From Lunatimonas lonarensis (lineage in GTDB: Bacteria; Bacteroidota; Bacteroidia; Cytophagales; Cyclobacteriaceae): a DNA stretch of 64,000 nucleotides. The stretch is taken from positions 1-64,000 of the forward strand of contig NZ_AQHR01000059.1 of assembly GCF_000390185.1 (NCBI RefSeq). The letters run 5' to 3'. Numbering within the stretch: position 1 is the first letter of the stretch; every line of letters starts with the position of its first letter. The notes below the pieces were generated by a model that was given only the letters and a program-made list of their open reading frames with translations, had not been told where the DNA came from and did no database searches. Positions 51,723 through 60,770 of the stretch are shown piece after piece. A program made the translations under genes and the position numbers.

Positions 51723-53219
51723 ATGAACGAACCCATCCTACCCTTTTTATCAATTGAAGACGCTACCGTCGTCAAAAATGGAAAGATCCTTTTTCAAAAC
51801 CTCGAGTTTACGATTCAGCCTGATGAGCAATGGGCAATTTTGGCAGCCTCTGGCTCGGAAAAAACCGCATTTCTCGAAACCTTGTACGGAAGAACCTCTG
51901 TAACACAGGGACGCATCCACCGTTTTTTTTCCCAATCTTATCAAACCGAACAGTCTAAACAAGGAAAGGTCAACAGTTTCCGGGATTTGGTTTCCTTTGT
52001 TTCCCAGGCCTATACGTTTCGAAACAAGTCAAACATCCAAGAATTCTACTACCAGCAGCGTTTCAATAGCTCTGAGGCGGACGATACCTACACGGTCTCT
52101 ACCTACCTGGATCAAGTGGAGGAAACACGAACGGGATTCTGGAACAAACAAACCACCATGGATTTGCTCGGGCTAACGCCCCTGGCAGACAAATCCCTTA
52201 TTAAGCTCTCCAATGGCGAAACAAGGCGCTTGGCAATCGCTGCTGCCTTGCTGCGAAATCCAAAACTCTTTCTAATGGACCGTCCGATGACCGGTTTGGA
52301 TAAAGAAACCAGGGATGCCTTTGACGGTATCCTGCGCCGAATTACCGAATCGGGAATACAGATTGTGATGACCACATCCGCACATGAAATACCCAGCACC
52401 ATTACCCATGTGGGGATGATTACCGACGGTAGGCTTGTCCCGGTATCAGACCTTTCTGGGGTTGCGAACCAAACAGATCTCCAGAGCCTACCGGAAACCA
52501 ATCGAATTGCAGCACTTATTTTAGACTATCCAACCATTCCCTATACGAACCTGATTGATCTACGTAATGTCACCATTCAATATGGATCCAAAAAAATACT
52601 GGATTCTGTAAGTTGGACAGTAAAAGCCGGCGAACGTTGGGTACTGAAAGGCCACAACGGAGCGGGTAAATCCACACTGATTAGCCTACTCCTAGGCGAA
52701 AACCCGCAATCCTACGCCGTTGACTTTTCCCTATTCGACCGCAAACGGGGTACGGGCGAATCAATATGGGAAGTAAAAAAGCCCATCGGCTTTGTTTCAC
52801 CGGAGCTAAGCCGTTTTTTTCCAAAAAACCAGACCTGCCTAAAAGTAGTGCTTTCCGGCTTGTTTGACACCATTGGATTATTTCGCCAAGTAAGCCCGGA
52901 ACAAACACAGCTGGGCCTGAATTGGCTGGAAGCTCTTCAACTGAGCCATATAAAGAACATTCTCCTGCATCAAGTAAGTATAGAAGACCAGCGGTTTTGC
53001 CTCCTCGCACGGGCAATGATCAAACGACCTGCCCTATTGATTCTGGACGAAGCAGCTCAGGGAATGGACGACGAACAGCGAACGCGCTTTAAACATATTG
53101 TAAGCATCCTCTGCGAAAAGACACCCATTGGATTGATCTATGTGAGCCACTATGAGAACGATATCCCAGATGCTGTGGAGAATGAAATCACCTTGGTCAA
53201 TGGACAACGAATAACCTAA
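51723..53219 (+). CDS. Twin-NBD ABC ATPase, ModF-like, with one degenerate site
   Basis: The product is 498 residues from ATG 51723; the longer frame overlaps dtd. Two ABC domains are fused. NBD1 has a degenerate Walker A (LAASGSEKTAF, residues 40-50) and Walker B (LFLMDRP; R187 where Glu is expected) but a good signature, LSNGE (162-166). NBD2 has perfect Walker A (GHNGAGKST, 310-318) and Walker B (ALLILDE; E443) and H-loop H476, but a poor signature (VSIED, 418-422). In a head-to-tail pair, the NBD2 Walker motifs with the NBD1 signature make one intact site, and the other site is dead. No membrane subunit is adjacent. It resembles ModF-type soluble ATPases; role unknown. Confidence 0.82.
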   Translation: MNEPILPFLSIEDATVVKNGKILFQNLEFTIQPDEQWAILAASGSEKTAFLETLYGRTSVTQGRIHRFFSQSYQTEQSKQGKVNSFRDLVSFVSQAYTFRNKSNIQEFYYQQRFNSSEADDTYTVSTYLDQVEETRTGFWNKQTTMDLLGLTPLADKSLIKLSNGETRRLAIAAALLRNPKLFLMDRPMTGLDKETRDAFDGILRRITESGIQIVMTTSAHEIPSTITHVGMITDGRLVPVSDLSGVANQTDLQSLPETNRIAALILDYPTIPYTNLIDLRNVTIQYGSKKILDSVSWTVKAGERWVLKGHNGAGKSTLISLLLGENPQSYAVDFSLFDRKRGTGESIWEVKKPIGFVSPELSRFFPKNQTCLKVVLSGLFDTIGLFRQVSPEQTQLGLNWLEALQLSHIKNILLHQVSIEDQRFCLLARAMIKRPALLILDEAAQGMDDEQRTRFKHIVSILCEKTPIGLIYVSHYENDIPDAVENEITLVNGQRIT

Positions 53220-53223
53220 AACA

Positions 53224-53571
53224 ATGGAAGAACAACCCAAATCCCTCACCCTTGCCGAAGCCCAAAAGCGGGTGGATGCCTGGATCAATACCACCGGTGT
53301 CCGATATTTTAGTGAACTGACCAATATGGCAATTCTAACCGAGGAGGTGGGGGAGGTAGCCCGCCTAATTTCGCGGACGTATGGAGAGCAGTCCTTCAAG
53401 GAAAGCGACCGAGACAAAGACCTTGGCGATGAACTAGCGGACGTTCTTTGGGTATTAATCTGTCTTGCCAATCAGACTGGTGTAGACTTGACAGCGGCCT
53501 TGGAGAAAAACTTCGAAAAAAAGAATTCAAGGGATAAGGATAGACATATAGAAAACAAAAAACTGAAATAG
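53224..53571 (+). CDS. MazG-like nucleotide pyrophosphohydrolase
   Basis: The 115-residue all-alpha NTP pyrophosphatase has the Mg-binding motif EEVGEVARLI followed by DKDLGDELADVLWVLI (the EExxE...ExxD pattern). The single-domain type resembles dCTP pyrophosphatase or RS21-C6/MazG-like house-cleaning enzymes rather than full-length MazG. It starts 5 nt after the ABC ATPase gene and ends a co-directional run. The precise nucleotide is not determinable from sequence. Confidence 0.85.
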   Translation: MEEQPKSLTLAEAQKRVDAWINTTGVRYFSELTNMAILTEEVGEVARLISRTYGEQSFKESDRDKDLGDELADVLWVLICLANQTGVDLTAALEKNFEKKNSRDKDRHIENKKLK

Positions 53572-53701
53572 GCGGGAGAACGCTGGGGTACTTGGTAGGC
53601 GTTGGCCTAAAACCTTTTCAGGTATCGAATAATTCAATCCAAAAAAATCGTATTGTCCCTTTGACTTGCACACCAAATGCCTTTCGCTATTCTACGGTTT
53701 C

Positions 53702-53747
53702 GAAAAAAAAGAACCCCCATTGATCGACGAACTATCCAATGGGGGTT
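53702..53747 (-). terminator. Intrinsic terminator of the atp operon
   Basis: The 11-bp stem AACCCCCATTG (53712-53722) with CAATGGGGGTT (53737-53747) is followed on the minus strand by a T-run (A-run at 53703-53710). It lies 26 nt beyond the atpG stop codon. On the plus strand only three T residues follow, so it mainly serves the atp genes. Confidence 0.9.
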
Positions 53748-53772
53748 TATGCATATCTCCTGTACCAGGACA

Positions 53773-54648
53773 TCAATCACTGCTCTCCAGCGCTTCGGCA
53801 CCGGCCACAATCTCAAGAATTTCGTTCGTAATCGCAGCTTGTCGCGTACGGTTATAAACGAGCTTAAGTTGTTTCAGTAAATCATTGGCGTTTTCGGTAG
53901 CCTTATCCATTGCCGTCATACGGGCACCGTGTTCGGAAGCATTGCTATCCAAAATGGCTTTGTAAAACTGAAGCTTCAGCGAGTTTGGAACCAGCTCTTC
54001 GATGATGTATTCCCTGGAAGGCTCTACGATATATTCCTGCTGATTGGTACGTGATTCCTCTGATTCCTTCCTTTCGATGGGCAGGAACTGTTCTGCTTTC
54101 ACCACTTGGGTCGCCACGTTCTTGAATTCATTGTATACCAATACTACACGATCGAATTGGCCATCTTCAAAGGCTTGCATCACATGCTCGGCTGCGACTT
54201 TCACATGATCAAAGGAAACGTCGGCAAATAACAGTGCATAATCGCCGATAAGTGGATAGGAACGCTTCTTGAAATGGTCAAAGGCCTTTTTGCCTATAGG
54301 CATCACAGTAATCTTCTTTCCAGCATAGATTGTCTCCAGTTCCAACGATGCCATTTTGATCACATTCGAGTTGAACGCTCCACAGAGCCCCTTATCGGAT
54401 GTGATAGGTACAAACAGCACTTTCTCAACTGCCCGCTCCTGTGCATAGACAATATCGGTACTGCCCTCAGCACCCGAAGAAATATTGTTAAGAATAGCCG
54501 TCAGCTTTTGCGAGTAAGGCCTCATCTGGATAATCTTGTCCTGCGCCCTACGTAGCTTAGCCGCAGCCACCATTTTCATCGCTTTGGTGATCTGCTGGGT
54601 AGAACTTACCGAGTTAATTCTTTCTTTTACTTCCTTAAGGTTCGCCAT
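53773..54648 (-). CDS. atpG: ATP synthase F1 gamma subunit
   Basis: This 291-residue central rotor shaft subunit has the N-terminal coiled-coil helix MANLKEVKERINSVSSTQQI, the conserved SDKGLCGAFNSNVIKMA, and the C-terminal helix ending in YNRTRQAAITNEILEIVAGAEAL. It is the last gene of the minus-strand atp operon. atpD and atpC are not downstream; only a terminator follows. This reflects the split F-type operon common in Bacteroidota. Confidence 0.97.
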   Translation of the reverse strand: MANLKEVKERINSVSSTQQITKAMKMVAAAKLRRAQDKIIQMRPYSQKLTAILNNISSGAEGSTDIVYAQERAVEKVLFVPITSDKGLCGAFNSNVIKMASLELETIYAGKKITVMPIGKKAFDHFKKRSYPLIGDYALLFADVSFDHVKVAAEHVMQAFEDGQFDRVVLVYNEFKNVATQVVKAEQFLPIERKESEESRTNQQEYIVEPSREYIIEELVPNSLKLQFYKAILDSNASEHGARMTAMDKATENANDLLKQLKLVYNRTRQAAITNEILEIVAGAEALESSD

Positions 54649-54692
54649 GATCGTTTACGGTCCGGTAGATGAACGTTCAACTCCCTCAGGAG

Positions 54693-56273
54693 TTAAGCTG
54701 ACTTGTATTTGGGCGCCAACTCGGCAGTTGCTTTTTTCAGCAGGTCACCGGCAGTATCCAAATCTCCCTTGCGGATCGCAACAAGCGCATCTGCATATTG
54801 GGCATTGACCAGATTATAGAAATCACTTTCGAACGCCTTAACCTTCTCTACCGGTATCTGATCCAAGAATCCCTTGGTGGACAAATAGATAATAGCGACC
54901 TGAAGCTCCACGCGAACGGGCGAATATTGCTTCTGCTTCAGTATTTCCTGGTTCCTTCTACCACGCTCGATGGTTCGCTTCGTTGTTGGATCTAGATCAG
55001 AACCAAACTTCGAAAACGCCTCCAGTTCGCGGAACTGAGCTTGATCCAATTTTAGGGTACCGGCTACCTTCTTCATCGCTTTGATCTGCGCATTACCCCC
55101 AACCCTGGACACCGAAATACCCACGTTGATGGCCGGACGAATGCCTGAGTTGAACAGGTTCGTTTCCAAGAAGATCTGCCCGTCAGTGATGGAGATCACG
55201 TTGGTAGGGATGTAGGCGGAGACGTCACCTGCCTGTGTTTCGATAATGGGAAGGGCTGTAAGCGAACCACCCCCTTTTACCAAAGGCCGGATAGACTCCG
55301 GAAGGTCGTTCATTTGGCTGGCAATTTCATCCGATGCGTTTATTTTGGCCGCACGCTCCAATAGCCTAGAGTGTAGGTAGAAAACGTCTCCGGGATAAGC
55401 TTCCCGCCCGGGAGGCCTTCTCAACAACAACGACACCTCACGGTAGGCAACGGCTTGCTTTGAAAGATCATCGTATACCACCAAAGCAGGCCTTCCGGTA
55501 TCCCTGAAGAATTCACCAATGGCCGCACCAGTAAAGGGCGCAAAAAACTGCATGGGAGCCGGATCCGCGGCAGCAGCACTTACAATAACGGTATAGGGTA
55601 ATGCACCGCCTTTTTCTAAGGCAGCCACCACGTTTGCAACCGTAGAGGCCTTTTGTCCTACGGCAACGTAGATACAATATACAGGTTCTCCTTTGTCGTA
55701 AAATTCCTTTTGGTTTAGAATGGTATCGATCGCTACAGCCGTTTTACCGGTCTGTCGGTCACCGATGATGAGTTCCCGCTGTCCTCTTCCTATAGGGATC
55801 ATCGCATCAATGGATTTGATACCTGTCTGAAGTGGCTCGTTTACCGGCTGACGATAGATAACACCCGGAGCCTTTCGCTCCAAAGGCATTTCATACAACT
55901 CGCCAGAAAGGGGGCCTTTTCCATCTATGGGAAGACCTAAGGTATCCACCACCCGGCCCAACATTCCTTCACCGGCTTTAATAGAGGCGATTTGACGGGT
56001 TCTCTTTACTGTATCACCTTCTTTGATGCTTTTTGAATCACCAAACAATACAGCTCCTACATTATCCTCTTCCAAGTTCAACACCATGGCTTTCATGCCA
56101 TTTTCGAACTCGATCAATTCACCGGCCTGCGCCTTGGAAAGTCCATATATACGGGCAACACCATCACCTACTTGAAGGACGGTACCCACTTCTTCCAGTT
56201 CCGCTTGAGTCCTGGCTCCGGAAAGCTGCTCTTTCAGGATAGCCGAAACTTCATCAGGTCTTACATTTGCCAT
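54693..56273 (-). CDS. atpA: ATP synthase F1 alpha subunit
   Basis: The 526-residue non-catalytic nucleotide-binding subunit has [11 protein letters not shown] at the N-terminus, the P-loop [45 protein letters not shown] (in segments) and the C-terminal helical domain. The signature [14 protein letters not shown] is present. It lies 34 nt after atpH and 44 nt before atpG. Length is normal. Confidence 0.98.
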   Translation of the reverse strand: MANVRPDEVSAILKEQLSGARTQAELEEVGTVLQVGDGVARIYGLSKAQAGELIEFENGMKAMVLNLEEDNVGAVLFGDSKSIKEGDTVKRTRQIASIKAGEGMLGRVVDTLGLPIDGKGPLSGELYEMPLERKAPGVIYRQPVNEPLQTGIKSIDAMIPIGRGQRELIIGDRQTGKTAVAIDTILNQKEFYDKGEPVYCIYVAVGQKASTVANVVAALEKGGALPYTVIVSAAAADPAPMQFFAPFTGAAIGEFFRDTGRPALVVYDDLSKQAVAYREVSLLLRRPPGREAYPGDVFYLHSRLLERAAKINASDEIASQMNDLPESIRPLVKGGGSLTALPIIETQAGDVSAYIPTNVISITDGQIFLETNLFNSGIRPAINVGISVSRVGGNAQIKAMKKVAGTLKLDQAQFRELEAFSKFGSDLDPTTKRTIERGRRNQEILKQKQYSPVRVELQVAIIYLSTKGFLDQIPVEKVKAFESDFYNLVNAQYADALVAIRKGDLDTAGDLLKKATAELAPKYKSA

Positions 56274-56307
56274 TCTTATATCGAATTAAATAATATACTT
56301 GGATTAA

Positions 56308-56868
56308 CTAATATTTCTTTTCGTAAAGATTTTGCGTGAAGTCTAGCTTCAATTTGCGGAGTTTACTGTTGATAGATTCATCGTACTGCCGATCGCCAAT
56401 CTTCAGCACGAATCCACCAATCAGTTTGCTATCCACTTTCTCCAAAAGCTCTACATTGGTCTTGCCGGATACCTCCTTTACAATCTGCTCAAATTGCTTC
56501 CTAAGCGCTGCATCCAACGGAAAAGTTGTGATGACCTCAGCGGTTTGAATGCCCTGCTGTATGTTGTACTGACGGTGAAACTCCTCCGCCATGGCGGGAA
56601 TGAAGGGCTCCCTTCCTTTTTGGGAAACCAACCGGACAAAAGTTAGCGTCAGTTCAGATGCAGCCCCGCTAAGTATTTTCTCCAAAACGGCCAACTTCTT
56701 TTCGGATCCTATAACCGGACTTTTAAGCATTGCTGCGAATTCACTATTACTCACAGCCAGCTGGGACAGCCCGACCATATCCTGATGTACTTGGTCCAGT
56801 ATGCCTTTTTCCACCGCCAACTCCAGCAATGATTTGGCATAACGGGAAGCCACTCTAAATTCGGACAT
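56308..56868 (-). CDS. atpH: ATP synthase F1 delta subunit
   Basis: The 186-residue peripheral stalk subunit has the N-terminal six-helix domain starting SEFRVASRYAKSLLELAVEKG and the conserved C-terminal LIGGFVLKIGDRQYDESINSKLRKL. It connects the alpha/beta head to the b subunits. It starts 3 nt after atpF. Confidence 0.95.
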   Translation of the reverse strand: MSEFRVASRYAKSLLELAVEKGILDQVHQDMVGLSQLAVSNSEFAAMLKSPVIGSEKKLAVLEKILSGAASELTLTFVRLVSQKGREPFIPAMAEEFHRQYNIQQGIQTAEVITTFPLDAALRKQFEQIVKEVSGKTNVELLEKVDSKLIGGFVLKIGDRQYDESINSKLRKLKLDFTQNLYEKKY

Positions 56869-56871
56869 GCC

Positions 56872-57366
56872 TTAATTCAGTTTAATTTCCTTTACAAATT
56901 CCTGCACCAATCGCTTCTGCTCTGGCTCGCCCGTAAGGTTTTGCCGGATAATCTTTTCTGCGACTAGAAGGGAAAGCTCGGCAACTTGGATTTTCACATC
57001 CGTCAAGGCGGCCTCTTTTTCTGTTTGTATCTGTGCTTTGGCCTCGGCTATCATTCTAGCCTCTACCTTTGAAGCAGCCTCATTTGCCTCCTCCATGATC
57101 TTTGCCGCATATTCATTGGCAGACTTGAGGATTTGATCTCGTTCGATTCTTGCCTCCTGGAGGATTTTCTCATTTTCTGCCACTAGGCTGGCCATTTCTT
57201 TTTTGGCCTGCTCCGCCGCCAAAAGTGCCGTCTCGATGGTTCCCTCCCTTTCTTCCAGAGCAGAGAGAATCGGCTTCCACGCATATTTGGCTAGGATGAT
57301 AAATAGGATGGCAAAACCGATCGTTTGCCATAAAATCAAACCTAAATCAGGACTAATCAGATCCAT
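56872..57366 (-). CDS. atpF: ATP synthase F0 b subunit
   Basis: The 164-residue product has a single N-terminal membrane helix (LGLILWQTIGFAILFIILAK) followed by the typical long, charged, Ala-rich coiled coil (EEREGTIETALLAAEQAKKE). This forms the stator stalk. Spacing of 68 nt to atpE and 3 nt to atpH fits the operon. Confidence 0.96.
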   Translation of the reverse strand: MDLISPDLGLILWQTIGFAILFIILAKYAWKPILSALEEREGTIETALLAAEQAKKEMASLVAENEKILQEARIERDQILKSANEYAAKIMEEANEAASKVEARMIAEAKAQIQTEKEAALTDVKIQVAELSLLVAEKIIRQNLTGEPEQKRLVQEFVKEIKLN

Positions 57367-57434
57367 AATGCTATATTTCTTCTTGTTTGTTCAATGCATA
57401 AAGAGGGACTGGCCTAGCGCCAGTCCCCAATTTT

Positions 57435-57692
57435 TTAGAAAGTAAGGTTACCGTTCAATGCAATCAGTAGACATACTACCACTGCAAATAGGGAAACCAC
57501 CTCAATAAGAGCTGCAATGATCAGCATAGCTGTCTGGATCTTTCCAGCAGCCTCCGGCTGACGTGCAATTCCTTCCATGGCTTGTCCACCGATACGACCG
57601 ATACCAAGACCTGCGCCTATCGCTACAATTCCGGCACCAATACCCGCACCCATGAGTGCAAAACCGGCAGTCAATAATAATGAAGTTAACAT
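57435..57692 (-). CDS. atpE: ATP synthase F0 c subunit
   Basis: The 85-residue two-helix hairpin has the Gly/Ala-rich first helix [20 protein letters not shown], the polar loop with [10 protein letters not shown], and the ion-binding Glu in [16 protein letters not shown]. The residues next to this Glu and in helix 1 do not match the sodium-binding pattern, so proton coupling is likely. The c-ring stoichiometry cannot be inferred. Confidence 0.97.
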   Translation of the reverse strand: MLTSLLLTAGFALMGAGIGAGIVAIGAGLGIGRIGGQAMEGIARQPEAAGKIQTAMLIIAALIEVVSLFAVVVCLLIALNGNLTF

Positions 57693-57735
57693 ACGTGTGA
57701 TTTATTTATAAATAATTGAACAAAGAAATTCCAAA

Positions 57736-58767
57736 TCAATGGTGGTCATCGTGGCCGTGGTCCGCTACCGCAGCACCTATGTACATCGCTGAAAACAGGG
57801 TAAACACGTAGGCCTGTATCGTGGCCACAAGCAATTCGATGATATTGATAAACACCACCATCAGGGTACTTGCTACACCTACTGCATAGGATTCGAAGAC
57901 AAAGATCAATCCGATAAAGCTCAGGATTACAATGTGACCCGCCGTAATGGCCACAAAGAGTCGGACGGTAAGGGCAAAGGGCTTGGTAAACAAACCGATG
58001 ATCTCTACCGGAACGATGATCAACAAAAGCGGCAATGGTACGCCAGGAGTTGCGACGACGTGCTTCCAATAGGCTTTATTGCCATTAATATTAGTTACCA
58101 GAAAGGTAATGATTGCCAAGGTTACCGTTACAGCGATATTTCCAGTCAGGTTTGCCGCACCGGGAAGCAAGCCTAGTAGATTGCCTATCCAGATAAAGAA
58201 AAACAGGGTAAGCAGATATGGTGTAAACTTCTTGTATTTTGGCCCTATGTTCGGAATCGCAATTTCATCCCGAACAAAAATAACGATGGGCTCAACAAAA
58301 GAGGCAATGCCTTTCGGGGCTGCGTTTGGGTTCTTTTTATAATGTTTTGATGCAGATAGCAACAAATAAAACGCAACTAGCAAAACCAAAAACAGCATCG
58401 CTACGTTCTTAGTGATTGAAAGATCGATAAAAGACCTACTTTCGTCTACCGCTCTTAATTTGTCGTGCTCATCAATATAATACCCGTTGAACTCAACCCC
58501 AAACCGGTGGGTCTCAGGATCCAAAAAGTTAGACGAAGAATAAAACTCAAAACCTCTGTCGGAGGAATAGATGATGACGGGAAGCGGAAGCGTCAGGTGA
58601 GTGTGACCAATGGTAGCGAAGTGCCATTCGTGGGAGTCTTTGATGTGATGCATGATGAATCCAGTCTTATCTTCATCACCACCGGAAGCCGCTACGACAT
58701 TCGCCGAAAACGCCAGAAAAAGTACTGACATTAAGGCAGTTAAGCTTACAAATTTGCGAACCATCAA
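57736..58767 (-). CDS. atpB: ATP synthase F0 a subunit with exported N-terminal extension
   Basis: The product is 343 residues, longer than the usual 240-270. A signal-like N-terminal hydrophobic segment (to about residue 27) and a roughly 85-residue soluble, His-rich stretch (MHHIKDSHEWHFATIGHTHL) precede the membrane core, a form common in Bacteroidota. The core contains the essential arginine in KPFALTVRLFVAITAGHIVI. The C-terminus is His/Asp-rich (DHGHDDHH). It forms the proton half-channels against the c-ring. Confidence 0.95.
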   Translation of the reverse strand: MMVRKFVSLTALMSVLFLAFSANVVAASGGDEDKTGFIMHHIKDSHEWHFATIGHTHLTLPLPVIIYSSDRGFEFYSSSNFLDPETHRFGVEFNGYYIDEHDKLRAVDESRSFIDLSITKNVAMLFLVLLVAFYLLLSASKHYKKNPNAAPKGIASFVEPIVIFVRDEIAIPNIGPKYKKFTPYLLTLFFFIWIGNLLGLLPGAANLTGNIAVTVTLAIITFLVTNINGNKAYWKHVVATPGVPLPLLLIIVPVEIIGLFTKPFALTVRLFVAITAGHIVILSFIGLIFVFESYAVGVASTLMVVFINIIELLVATIQAYVFTLFSAMYIGAAVADHGHDDHH

Positions 58768-58782
58768 CGTCTAATATTTTGC

Positions 58783-59175
58783 CTATTTCAAATGAAGGCG
58801 CAAGTTAGTTATTAAGCTATAGATATCAAACAATAAGTACAACAAATAAATTGCAAAGAAATTAATCACAAACCAAAGGATATTTTCATCTCCGCCCCAT
58901 AAAAGGACAAAAACAAACAGCAGACTCAAAATAAGTCTCAGAACTGTGCTACCTAAAATAATAGACACAGAATTAAATTTGTCGTTTTTCAGCAAAGTGA
59001 TTGAAAGCATGCCCGTTAGAAGGGTGAGAAGTGAAAAAAATACCATCAGGGCCGCGATTTTTTGATGAACATACGGTTGTCCAAGCAATTGCCCTAGGAG
59101 TACCAAAATACCCACCAAACAAAGAGTATACAGTGCCCATTGTTTCGCGTGTCTCTTCTGCAGATCTGCCACCAT
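58783..59175 (-). CDS. AtpI-like membrane protein of the atp operon
   Basis: The product is 130 residues from ATG 59175 (MVADLQKRHAKQW); the longer frame from 59256 would overlap atpZ entirely. Four hydrophobic segments are spaced like those of AtpI-type assembly or Mg2+/Ca2+ transport helpers, but family similarity is weak. Position between atpZ and atpB is where atpI lies in other operons. Function as a c-ring assembly helper is inferred only from position and topology. Confidence 0.7.
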   Translation of the reverse strand: MVADLQKRHAKQWALYTLCLVGILVLLGQLLGQPYVHQKIAALMVFFSLLTLLTGMLSITLLKNDKFNSVSIILGSTVLRLILSLLFVFVLLWGGDENILWFVINFFAIYLLYLLFDIYSLITNLRLHLK

Positions 59176-59180
59176 GGTAA

Positions 59181-59393
59181 TTAGGATTTGGGTAGACTTT
59201 TGAACAACTGATAGAAGGCAATAATTGTCCCCAATAGAGATCCAGACAACAACCATGTAGGAAAATTGGAGGAACTCCGTGCATCGAGTAGATAGCCAAA
59301 ATAGCCGCCAAGGCCAATAAGTGTGATCATTTGAAAGGCCAAGCCTATAAACCGTGTAAAGGTGGGAGTAGGATCCTGTGGTTTTGGGCTCAT
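59181..59393 (-). CDS. atpZ: AtpZ/AtpI family protein
   Basis: This 70-residue protein has two transmembrane helices and the family core FIGLAFQMITLIGLGGYFGYLLD followed by FPTWLLSGSLLGTIIAFYQLFK, each within the usual loop length. AtpZ/AtpI proteins assist F0 assembly and may transport divalent cations. It lies 14 nt after bactofilin and 5 nt before the AtpI-like gene. Confidence 0.88.
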   Translation of the reverse strand: MSPKPQDPTPTFTRFIGLAFQMITLIGLGGYFGYLLDARSSSNFPTWLLSGSLLGTIIAFYQLFKSLPKS

Positions 59394-59407
59394 GGTAATG
59401 GGTTTTA

Positions 59408-59776
59408 TTAATCGGCCTGATTACCCATATTACATTTACCGTTCAGTTCGGCCCCGTTTTCTATGATGAGCTTTTTGGTGTAGATGTCACCCAGTATCAC
59501 GGCAGTTTTCTTCAGAAAAAGTGCGCCACTGCAACGAATCTCACCTTTTACATGCCCAGCTATTTCAATTTCCTTGGCAGATAGGTTACCGTGTACTTCC
59601 GCCGAGTCCCCAACGATTATCTTATTTTGCGACTCCAAGGAACCCTCTACCGTGCCTTCCACCCGAATATTGCCGGGGGTGGCTATATTTCCGACGATAA
59701 CCGTCCCGGCAGCCACCAGATTGCTGGAGGTAACCATTTCGGTAGTTCTTAGCTTTTCTTCCTTATTGCTTGCCAT
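59408..59776 (-). CDS. Bactofilin (polymer-forming cytoskeletal protein)
   Basis: The 122-residue product has short disordered ends and a right-handed beta-helix core of about 85 residues. Repeating turns are visible: GNIATPGNIRVEGTVEGSLE, AEVHGNLSAKEIEIAGHVKG and CSGALFLKKTAVILGDIYTK. Bactofilins self-assemble without nucleotide and position cell-wall enzymes. The gene starts 1 nt after the M23 peptidase stop, mirroring bactofilin/LytM pairs in other bacteria where the two determine cell shape. It also precedes the F0F1 genes. Confidence 0.9.
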   Translation of the reverse strand: MASNKEEKLRTTEMVTSSNLVAAGTVIVGNIATPGNIRVEGTVEGSLESQNKIIVGDSAEVHGNLSAKEIEIAGHVKGEIRCSGALFLKKTAVILGDIYTKKLIIENGAELNGKCNMGNQAD

Positions 59777-59777
59777 A

Positions 59778-60647
59778 TCAGTCGAACGTAATGAATTCCT
59801 GGGGGTTTAGGGGATTCCCTTTGTACCAAAGTTCCAAATGAAGGTGCTGTCCTGTTGTCAGTTCTCCGGTATTTCCGATGATGGCCACAATCTCCCCCCC
59901 CCGCACGGCGTCACCAACGGACTTCAATATTACTGAATTATGTTTGTAAATAGAAATCAGCTCGTTCGAATGCTGTATGCCCACTACGTAGCCGGTTTCC
60001 AAGGTCCAAGCGGCAAAAATCACGGTTCCCTCTGCGATTGCTTTGATCGGTTCGTTTTCGGCCGCAACGATGTCAACGCCAAAGTGATTCCTGGATGGCA
60101 TATAGCCGCTTACTACTACGCCTTTCAAAGGTGGAAAGAAATAAGTATCCGCAAAGGCACTGTTGCTGATGCGGCCAAAGCTATTTTCATCCAGCGGCAT
60201 AGATTCAAACTCGCTTATGACGCTTAGCGTCGCATCGCTGTATTTATAGAGATCAATTTCTCCCCGATTAACTTCGAGCTGCGCCGGTTCCTGCTCCAAG
60301 GCCAAATCATCTGGAAACTCATCACCGGAGATGATTTTCTGAATGTTCTTGACATACCGGTCCTTAGCCTGTACCTCAAGGATCAGCGAATCTACAACCT
60401 CCGACAACTCGAATATCTTTGCTGTATTTTCGGATTCAATGTAGGCCGGATCAAACCACCTTGCCAATAATGACTTGGAAAGAAGAAGTGAAATCCCAAA
60501 AGAAGTTATAAGGAGAAGAAACAACAATAAAGCGATCCGTATCTTCGTAATACTGATAGACGTGATGACAGAAAAATCCTCCTCTCTTCGGATTACGAAG
60601 AGAAATTTCGTCTCTATCCAATCGTTTAGTTTCTGTTTAAGGCTCAA
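59778..60647 (-). CDS. Membrane-anchored M23 (LytM-type) peptidase
   Basis: The product is 289 residues with an N-terminal cytoplasmic segment, one transmembrane helix (IALLLFLLLITSFGISLLLS, about 34-53), a coiled-coil stretch, and a C-terminal M23 domain. The Zn motifs are NHFGVDIVAAENEPI (HxxxD) and GQHLHLELWYKG (HxH). The third His before these is not obvious in the usual place but the core is complete. Such enzymes cleave peptidoglycan cross-links. It is the first gene of the 10-gene minus-strand run, with a TATTTTTG box 31 nt upstream. Confidence 0.88.
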   Translation of the reverse strand: MSLKQKLNDWIETKFLFVIRREEDFSVITSISITKIRIALLLFLLLITSFGISLLLSKSLLARWFDPAYIESENTAKIFELSEVVDSLILEVQAKDRYVKNIQKIISGDEFPDDLALEQEPAQLEVNRGEIDLYKYSDATLSVISEFESMPLDENSFGRISNSAFADTYFFPPLKGVVVSGYMPSRNHFGVDIVAAENEPIKAIAEGTVIFAAWTLETGYVVGIQHSNELISIYKHNSVILKSVGDAVRGGEIVAIIGNTGELTTGQHLHLELWYKGNPLNPQEFITFD

Positions 60648-60677
60648 CTTGCGTCTGTTTGAATCAACTTACCGGTG

Positions 60678-60685
60678 CAAAAATA
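60678..60685 (-). promoter_or_regulatory. Candidate -7 promoter box (TATTTTTG) of the M23-bactofilin-atp operon
   Basis: On the minus strand this is an exact TAnnTTTG match 31 nt upstream of the M23 peptidase start. No other strong box was noticed between this gene and atpB, which supports one long transcript, although internal promoters cannot be excluded. Confidence 0.45.
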
Positions 60686-60770
60686 GGATATTAATGGAAG
60701 TGTTTACATATTTATTTTTATTGAGGTAATTTGCAGTCAGTTAATTGGGGCCAGAACCCTCCTTCAGCGC

